Source of the DNA: Betaproteobacteria bacterium HGW-Betaproteobacteria-18
GTDB taxonomy: Bacteria; Pseudomonadota; Gammaproteobacteria; Burkholderiales; Burkholderiaceae_C
NCBI GenBank assembly: GCA_002842265.1
Contig: PHCO01000006.1
Coordinates: 1-42,330 of the forward strand
Length of the DNA: 42,330 nucleotides
Direction of reading: 5' to 3'
Shown here one piece after another: positions 36,917 to 42,330 of this stretch; the first letter of the stretch is position 1, and every line of letters starts with the position of its first letter. The position numbers and the translations under genes are program-made. The notes beneath the pieces were generated by a model. That model was not told where the DNA came from. It searched no databases and worked only from the letters and a program-made list of their open reading frames with translations.

Positions 36917-38542
36917 TTAACCCGTGCCGGACCTGAGCGTGCGACTGAGCATGATCACCGGAATCAGCCCCACCAGCACCAGCGCCAGCGACGGCAGCGC
37001 CGCCTCGCCCAGCCGCTCATCACGCGCCAACTGGTAGGCCACCACCGCCAGCGTGTCGCTGTTGAACGGGCGCAGCACCAAAGTGGCGGGCAACTCTTTC
37101 ATCACATCGACAAACACCAGCAACAAGGCGACGGCGGTGGAGCGTCTGAGCAGCGGCCAGTGCACACGTTTCAGCAGCCCCCAGTCGCCACTGCCCAGCA
37201 TGCGCGCCGAATCGTCAAAACTGGCGGGGATGCGGGCATAACCGCTTTGCACCGATTGCAGCGCCACCGCACAAAAGCGCACCAGGTAAGCCCACACCAA
37301 GCCAAAGACAGTTGCGGTCATGATGTAACCGGCACCACTCTCGGGCCACTTGGCCTGCAGCCAACCCACCGGCAACAGCAGGCCGACCACGATCACCGCG
37401 CCCGGCACGGCATAGCCCAAGCCGGCCAATTGCACCGCCCAGCGGGTTGGCGCGTCAGGGCGCCGACGCACACTGAACGCCAGGGCCAACGCCAAGGCAA
37501 CCGCCAGCACCGCGCTGATCAGCCCCAAGCGCACACTGTTCAAGGTCCAGCCTAAAAACGAGCCCCAGGACAGCACCGACCAGTCGGCAATCAGCGGGCG
37601 CAGCATGAACAGCACCGGCAACACAAAACCAGCCAACACCGGCACACCGCACAGCAACCAGGCCCCCCACTGCTGGCCGCCCGTCAGGCGCAGCGGACGT
37701 GCCTCCATGGACCCGGCACGGGCGCCACGCGTGGCAGCAAAGCGCAGTTTTTGCCGTGAGCGGCGTTCCAGGAACAAAAGCAAGGCCACCAGCGCCAGCA
37801 ACACGGTGGCCAATTGGGCCGCCGCCAGGCGGTTGTCCATCGAGAGCCATGCCTTGTAGATGCCTGCAGTAAAAGTTTGAATGCCAAAATAGCTCGACAC
37901 GCCAAAGTCGGCCAGCGTTTCCATCAGCGCCAGCGCCGTGCCAGCGGCCACCGCCGGGCGCGCCAGCGGCAGGGCGATCTCGAACATGCGCCGGCGCATG
38001 GGCGCTCCCAGCAGACGGGCCGCCTCCATGAGGTGCGCGGCCCGTTCGCTCAGGGCCGTGCGTGCCAGCAAATAGACATAGGGGTAGAGCGAAAAGATGA
38101 AGACCCAGGCCGCCCCGCCCACATTGCGCACCTCAGGAAACACCCGCCCTTCCCAGTCCGTGAGCTCGCGCAGCAGGGTCTGCAACGGCCCGCTGAACTG
38201 CAAAAAATCGGTATAAGCGTAGGCCACCACGTAGGCCGGCATGGCCAATGGCAACAACAGGGCCCACTCCAAAAACCGCCGCCCGGCGAAGTCAAACAGC
38301 GTGACCGCTGCCGCGCAAGACAAGCCCACCGCCACCACCCCCACACCCACCAGAGCGCTCAGGATGAGCGTGGTGCCCAGGTAATCTGGCAGCACCGTTT
38401 GCGTCATCTCGCGCAAAATTTGCCAGGCGGCACCGTCGGCATCGCCCATGGACAGCCAGGAAGCCATCACCGCCAGCACCGGGAGCATGAAGACCGCTGT
38501 CAAAAACAAAAACAAAAACTGACGCAGCCTGAGCAAGAGCAT
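36917..38542 (-). CDS. Iron(III)-type ABC transporter permease
   Basis: A 541-residue inner-membrane protein made of two fused six-helix permease halves, the layout of FbpB/HitB/FutB. EAA loops appear in both halves (MEAARLLGAPMRRRMFEIALPLARP and DSARMLGSGDWGLLKRVHWPLLRR). The start at 38542 is the first ATG that leads directly into a basic, hydrophobic N-terminus; an open frame from 38602 overlaps the divergent gene. No strong ribosome site. With the ATPase encoded divergently it would import Fe3+ bound to a periplasmic protein, but no binding protein gene is next to it. Confidence 0.88.
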   Translation of the reverse strand: MLLLRLRQFLFLFLTAVFMLPVLAVMASWLSMGDADGAAWQILREMTQTVLPDYLGTTLILSALVGVGVVAVGLSCAAAVTLFDFAGRRFLEWALLLPLAMPAYVVAYAYTDFLQFSGPLQTLLRELTDWEGRVFPEVRNVGGAAWVFIFSLYPYVYLLARTALSERAAHLMEAARLLGAPMRRRMFEIALPLARPAVAAGTALALMETLADFGVSSYFGIQTFTAGIYKAWLSMDNRLAAAQLATVLLALVALLLFLERRSRQKLRFAATRGARAGSMEARPLRLTGGQQWGAWLLCGVPVLAGFVLPVLFMLRPLIADWSVLSWGSFLGWTLNSVRLGLISAVLAVALALALAFSVRRRPDAPTRWAVQLAGLGYAVPGAVIVVGLLLPVGWLQAKWPESGAGYIMTATVFGLVWAYLVRFCAVALQSVQSGYARIPASFDDSARMLGSGDWGLLKRVHWPLLRRSTAVALLLVFVDVMKELPATLVLRPFNSDTLAVVAYQLARDERLGEAALPSLALVLVGLIPVIMLSRTLRSGTG

Positions 38543-38571
38543 GTAAGGGCAAGAGGGTTTAAAAAGTAAAT

Positions 38572-38590
38572 GCGAATTGTAATCATTTAG
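38572..38590. promoter_or_regulatory. Fur-box-like sequence between permease and ATPase genes
   Basis: GCGAATTGTAATCATTTAG matches the 19-base Fur consensus at 12 of 19 positions, with AATTGTAATCATT the best part. It lies 10 bases before the plus-strand ATPase start and about 30 bases before the minus-strand permease start, so iron-dependent repression of both would make sense. Assignment rests on consensus match and context. Confidence 0.55.
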
Positions 38591-38600
38591 AATATTTCCC

Positions 38601-39665
38601 ATGTTTTTAGAAGTCTCTCAACTCAGCGTCACCTATGCCGGTCAAAGCACCCCCGCCGTGCACGATGTGTCTTTCGGGCTGCATGCCGGCGATATTGGCG
38701 TGTTGATCGGGCCGTCGGGCTGTGGCAAGACCACGCTGTTGCGCGCCGTGGCCGGGCTGGAGCGCGCCAGTGCGGGCGTCATCCGCCTGGGCGGCGAGGT
38801 GGTGAGCCAGGCCGGTGTGTCGCTGCCGCCGGAGTCGCGCCAGGTCGGCATGGTGTTTCAGGACTACGCGCTGTTCCCCCACCTGAGCATTGGCCGCAAC
38901 GTGGCCTTTGGCATCGACCATTTGCCGCGCGCCGAGCGTCAAGCGCGCGTAGCCGAGGTACTTGAACTGGTCGGTTTGCAGGGCGAAGAAGAACGTTTTC
39001 CCCATGAACTCTCGGGCGGTCAGCAACAGCGCGTGGCCCTGGCGCGAGCGCTGGCACCCAAACCACGGCTGCTGCTGCTTGACGAGCCTTTTTCGAACCT
39101 CGATGTGGACTTGCGCGAACGCCTGGCCTACGAGGTGCGCGGCATCCTGAAAGCGGCCAACGCCACCGCACTCTTTGTCACCCACGACCAGCTGGAAGCT
39201 TTTGCCGTGGGCGACACCATTGGCGTCATGAACGAGGGCGAATTGCACCAGTGGGACAACGCCTACACGCTTTACCACCGCCCGGCGTCGCGCTTTGTCG
39301 CCGAGTTCATTGGCCACGGGGTTTTTGCCCCGGCCGTGATCCGCGACGTGGCGGGCCAGGTGGTGGTGCAAACCCCGCTGGGCGACCTGACCGACATGAG
39401 CGAGTGCCCGTTGCCATGCGCCTATTCGGGCGGTGCCTGTGATGTACTGCTGCGCGCCGATGACATCGTGCACGACGACGATGCACCGGTCAAGGCGCAG
39501 ATCATGCGCAAGGCGTTTCGCGGTGCCGAATTTTTATACACGCTGCGTCTGGCAACGGGTGAAACCGTGATGACGCTGGTGCCCAGCCACCACGACCATT
39601 CACTGGGCGAGTGGATCGGCATCCGCGCCGAAGTGGATCATGTGGTGACCTTCAACCGCGACTGA
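38601..39665 (+). CDS. Iron(III)-type ABC transporter ATP-binding protein
   Basis: A 354-residue cytoplasmic ATPase of the FbpC/FutC type. Walker A GPSGCGKT is at 37-44, the signature LSGGQ at 137-141, Walker B LLLLDEP at 157-163, and the FVTHDQLEAFAVGD switch region follows. A C-terminal TOBE-type regulatory domain occupies about residues 240-354. ATG lies about 60 bases from the divergent permease gene, with a Fur-like box between. Both genes probably form one transporter. Confidence 0.9.
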   Translation: MFLEVSQLSVTYAGQSTPAVHDVSFGLHAGDIGVLIGPSGCGKTTLLRAVAGLERASAGVIRLGGEVVSQAGVSLPPESRQVGMVFQDYALFPHLSIGRNVAFGIDHLPRAERQARVAEVLELVGLQGEEERFPHELSGGQQQRVALARALAPKPRLLLLDEPFSNLDVDLRERLAYEVRGILKAANATALFVTHDQLEAFAVGDTIGVMNEGELHQWDNAYTLYHRPASRFVAEFIGHGVFAPAVIRDVAGQVVVQTPLGDLTDMSECPLPCAYSGGACDVLLRADDIVHDDDAPVKAQIMRKAFRGAEFLYTLRLATGETVMTLVPSHHDHSLGEWIGIRAEVDHVVTFNRD

Positions 39666-40004
39666 CCTCAACACGACGGCCGCATGTGCCGCATGCCCTG
39701 CGAGCACACCACGCGACCGGCCAACCTGGCGCAGCCGGTGCAGTGGTATGTTGGAAAACCGCCTTTTGATAACGCCGTGCGCGACGCGCCATCCGGCCGT
39801 CCGACCCCATTTCTGTGATGGTTCAGCTACTGCTTGGTGCCCAGTGGAGTCAACCAAATTCCAAGTTGACTGCGTCCAGGTCTGCCATTGGACAGGCGAA
39901 AGGGATCGATGCTTTGAATTATTTATGTACGGACGATTGGCGTACAATGTGTGAATCTGATTTGTTTAAACATCTTGTGTTTCACAACTTAAAGGATCGA
40001 AAGC
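39666..40004. other. Intergenic region upstream of the toxin-antitoxin pair
   Basis: About 340 bases with no supported gene on either strand. Its right end contains the TacA promoter and operator. The left part, 39666-39900, shows nothing recognisable. Confidence 0.5.
39926..39948 (+). promoter_or_regulatory. TacA/TacT promoter and operator palindrome
   Basis: TGTAC (39926-39930) and GTACA (39942-39946) form an inverted repeat around 11 bases. A candidate -10 box TACAAT (39943-39948) overlaps the right arm. That is the layout expected for autorepression by a ribbon-helix-helix antitoxin bound with its toxin. No good -35 was found. Confidence 0.5.
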
Positions 40005-40301
40005 ATGCAAGCCAATATCAACACACCCACAAAGACCAGAGGCTCACGTCTTGAAGCACGCATTAGCAGTGAGCAAAAAGTGCTGTTTCAGCAGGCAGCT
40101 ATGCTCTCCACCCGGACCTTGAGTGAGTTTGTCGTTGCCAGTGCCCAAGAAGCTGCCACCCGAATCATTGAAGAGCATGAAACTATTCGGCTCTCGCGCG
40201 AAGATCAGATTCGCTTTGTCTCGATCCTGCTCAATCCACCAGAACCGAGTGATCGCTTGCGTCAAGCTGGCGAGCAGTACCGCGCCATGACGGGCGTTTG
40301 A
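40005..40301 (+). CDS. TacA-type (DUF1778) antitoxin
   Basis: A 98-residue protein with an N-terminal ribbon-helix-helix (about residues 10-45: RGSRLEARISSEQKVLFQQAA) and a C-terminal toxin-neutralising tail (about 55-98). DUF1778/TacA proteins neutralise GNAT toxins and repress their own operon. The partner gene begins at its stop codon, the usual arrangement. Confidence 0.88.
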   Translation: MQANINTPTKTRGSRLEARISSEQKVLFQQAAMLSTRTLSEFVVASAQEAATRIIEEHETIRLSREDQIRFVSILLNPPEPSDRLRQAGEQYRAMTGV

Positions 40302-40819
40302 GAACTGTGCAACTCACCTATTGGCGTATCGAGGCGCTGCAAAAAAATCACAACCGCCAGACCTTTAGTTGCGACCACCCCGCGCTTGATCGTTACCTCC
40401 AGCAGCAAGCCCGCCAGGATGGCGAGAAACGGGTTGCTGCCGTATTTGTGCTGGTGCAGCCACCAGCCTGCCAAGTGCTGGGCTACTACACTTTGTCAGC
40501 GTCCACCCTCAATGCCAAGGAGGTGCCGCCAGAGTTGGTCCGCAAACTACCTCGCTACCCGCAACTGCCTGTAACTTTGCTTGGCCGTCTGGCAGTCGAT
40601 CAGCAACTCAAAGGTCAAGGGATGGGGCAGTTCCTGCTGATGGATGCCCTGCATCGCAGCCTGCAAGCCGCCGCCGGAATCGCCGCCATGGCGGTTGTTG
40701 TTGATGCAAAAGATGCCCTGGCTGCTGCTTTTTATCAGCACTTCGGTTTCATACCCTTGAACCTGTCGGCGAGCAGACTGTTCTTGCCTATGGCGACCAT
40801 TGCGACACTGTTCAACTGA
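40298..40819 (+). CDS. TacT-type GNAT acetyltransferase toxin
   Basis: A 173-residue GNAT protein. TacT-family toxins acetylate the amino group of charged tRNA and block translation. The acetyl-CoA loop reads GRLAVDQQLKGQGMGQFLL, and VLGYYTLSASTL is the conserved central strand. The start could be TTG at 40298, overlapping the antitoxin stop by four bases, or GTG at 40307. The family assignment is by pattern and by the paired antitoxin; the tRNA target is not known. Confidence 0.86.
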   Translation: MRTVQLTYWRIEALQKNHNRQTFSCDHPALDRYLQQQARQDGEKRVAAVFVLVQPPACQVLGYYTLSASTLNAKEVPPELVRKLPRYPQLPVTLLGRLAVDQQLKGQGMGQFLLMDALHRSLQAAAGIAAMAVVVDAKDALAAAFYQHFGFIPLNLSASRLFLPMATIATLFN

Positions 40820-40992
40820 CTGTTCATGACCAACTGCCATTTTCTTGGCGTTGCCAATAATTTTCAGATGCACCGCAAATGGCTAACTTCACACGCCCTC
40901 GATAAGTGTTCAGATTTGGCGCACTCAAGTGAAAAGTCCCCTCGCTGCCCAAGACAAGCTTCACCAAGGTCAGGCACCTGACCTTGGCAAAC

Positions 40993-42300
40993 TCAAGACG
41001 TCTGATACGCCACGCGCCCGCCCACCAGCGTGCAGCGCACGCGCCCGGGCAACTCGTAGCCTGAGAACGGCGTATGTTTGCCCTGGCTGACCAGGGTGTC
41101 GTTTTGCACGGTCCAGGACCGTTGCGTATCAAACACGCAGACATCCGCCAGACCTCCTACTTGCAAGCGCCCGGTGCGCCCCAGACGTGTGCCCAGGGCT
41201 GCGCCCAGCACCTGGGCCGGGCCGGTGGTGACTGCCGCCAACGTGCGCATCAAATCCACGCCACTGTCCTGATGCCACTTGTAGGCCAGGCTCAGCAGCA
41301 GCTCCAGCCCGGTGGCGCCGGGCTCGCTTTCGGCAAACGGCAGGTTCTTGGCATCCTCGTCCACCGGCGTGTGGTCCGACACCAGCGCGTCGATGGTGCC
41401 GTCAGCCAGGCCAGCGCGCAATGCGTCGCGGTCGCGCTGCTGGCGCAGCGGCGGGTCGAGCCGGGCACGGCTGTCAAAGTAACCGATGTCAGTGTCCGTT
41501 AAATGCAGCGAGTTGATGCTGACGTCGCACGTCACCTTCAAGCCGTCCAGCTTCGCCTGGCGCACCAGCGCCACGCCGGCGGCGCTGCTGATGCGGCACA
41601 GGTGCACGCGCGCACCGGTGGCGCGCATGAGCTCGAAAATGGTGTGCATGGCAATGGTCTCGGCCATCACCGGCACCCCGCTCAAGCCCATGCGGGTCGC
41701 CAGCGGGCCGCTGGCCGCCACGCCCTGACCCAGAAAATAGTCTTGCGGGCGCAGCCACACCGCGTAGCCAAAGGTGGTGGCGTACTGGAAAGCGCGCTGC
41801 AGCACCTGGGTATTGCCCAGCATCACCTCGGCCTGACTGAAGGCCACGCAACCGGCATCGGTCAACATCACCATTTCGGTGAGGGTTTCGCCCTTAAGGT
41901 TGCGCGTCAGCGCGCCCAGCGGATAGACCCGTGCCTGTTGCAGTTTTTCGGCCCGAAAGCGCAGCATTTCGACCAGGCCGGGCTCGTCCAGCACCGGATC
42001 CGTGTCGGGCTGACAGACCAGGCTGGTCACGCCACCGGCCATGGCGGCAGCCATTTCAGACTGCAACATGCGGGCGTGCTCGTTGCCAGGCTCACGCAGG
42101 CGCACCGCCAGATCGACCAAGCCCGGCAGCACCAGACAGCCATCAGCCTGGATCGTGATCTCAGGCTGAAAATCTGCAGGAATGTTTTTAATCGCGACGA
42201 CGGCCCCATTGGCCAGGGCGATGTCGGCGTTTTCATCCAGACCACTGGCAGGGTCGATGACCCGGCCACCTTGAATCAACACATTTTTTTGCTTGTTCAT
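40993..42300 (-). CDS. pyrX: Dihydroorotase-like protein without metal ligands (PyrX type)
   Basis: A 435-residue amidohydrolase-fold protein of the dihydroorotase family, with GRVIDPASGLDENADIA and a DLAVRLREPGNEHARML segment. In active dihydroorotase the DxHxHxREPG motif supplies two zinc-binding histidines; here they are A65 and R67, so the enzyme is predicted to be inactive. Such pseudo-dihydroorotases (PyrC', pyrX) serve as a structural partner of aspartate transcarbamoylase in related bacteria. pyrB would be expected just upstream, beyond the window edge at 42330. Confidence 0.88.
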   Translation of the reverse strand: MNKQKNVLIQGGRVIDPASGLDENADIALANGAVVAIKNIPADFQPEITIQADGCLVLPGLVDLAVRLREPGNEHARMLQSEMAAAMAGGVTSLVCQPDTDPVLDEPGLVEMLRFRAEKLQQARVYPLGALTRNLKGETLTEMVMLTDAGCVAFSQAEVMLGNTQVLQRAFQYATTFGYAVWLRPQDYFLGQGVAASGPLATRMGLSGVPVMAETIAMHTIFELMRATGARVHLCRISSAAGVALVRQAKLDGLKVTCDVSINSLHLTDTDIGYFDSRARLDPPLRQQRDRDALRAGLADGTIDALVSDHTPVDEDAKNLPFAESEPGATGLELLLSLAYKWHQDSGVDLMRTLAAVTTGPAQVLGAALGTRLGRTGRLQVGGLADVCVFDTQRSWTVQNDTLVSQGKHTPFSGYELPGRVRCTLVGGRVAYQTS

Positions 42301-42330
42301 CTGCGACTCTCAAAAAGGTTCAGGCTTCGT

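Noticed and set aside
39666-39947. 115-codon open frame on the minus strand upstream of tacA
   Set aside because: No ribosome site, no recognisable domain, and it overlaps the promoter region of the toxin-antitoxin pair.

Overview
This window looks like chromosomal DNA of a facultatively autotrophic betaproteobacterium, most likely a Comamonadaceae member close to Rhodoferax. The reasons are a moderately high GC content by eye, a cbbYEFPTZ-KA Calvin-cycle operon divergent from a LysR-type cbbR, a form II RuBisCO with cbbQ and cbbO, a cysTWA sulfate transporter with an RBBP9-type hydrolase, TRAP transporter and acyl-CoA genes, and a degenerate dihydroorotase of the PyrX type. The genus is an inference; nothing here fixes it.

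Region by region. (1) 1-8420, minus strand: cbbY-cbbE-cbbF-cbbP-cbbT-cbbZ-cbbK-cbbA, the regenerative and lower part of the Calvin cycle, with cbbA cut by the window edge. A REP-like palindrome and a 24-bp tandem duplication of the prk 3' end lie between cbbP and cbbT. (2) 8545-17162: cbbR, a PD-(D/E)xK nuclease-SF1 helicase fusion, a ParA-type ATPase, then cbbM-cbbQ-cbbO on the plus strand. A long RNA stem-loop sits between cbbM and cbbQ, and nested inverted repeats precede cbbM. (3) 17143-19628: a small membrane protein, two decayed genes (a heme-domain protein and a membrane protein), a two-domain universal stress protein and a 31-codon ORF in front of it. (4) 19629-24678: hydrolase-sbp-cysT-cysW-cysA for sulfate import, with a cysB remnant upstream. 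(5) 24846-28759: an OsmC protein, a TRAP transporter (dctPQM) and an SRPBCC protein. (6) 28769-35050: two O-acetylhomoserine sulfhydrylase-type genes flanking a CoA-transferase pair, a crotonase-fold protein and a CoA-binding protein. (7) 35022-39665: a truncated TOBE ORF, a second sulfate-binding protein with a twin-arginine signal, an ArsR regulator with four cysteines, and a divergent Fe3+-type ABC permease/ATPase pair around a Fur-like box. (8) 40005-42300: a TacA/TacT-type toxin-antitoxin pair and pyrX.

How the parts work together. The cbb genes provide a complete CO2-fixation and ribulose-bisphosphate regeneration route except for glyceraldehyde-3-phosphate dehydrogenase. RuBisCO is the form II enzyme and CbbQ/CbbO is its cognate activase. 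CbbR probably controls both the divergent cbbY operon and cbbM. The sulfur genes (two sulfate-type binding proteins, CysTWA, two sulfhydrylases, a cysteine-rich ArsR regulator) suggest active inorganic sulfur handling.

No tRNA, rRNA, CRISPR array, intact insertion sequence or prophage was seen. The strongest leads for something unusual are the nuclease-helicase gene set inside the carbon-fixation locus, the structured element between cbbM and cbbQ, and the operator-like nested repeats before cbbM.
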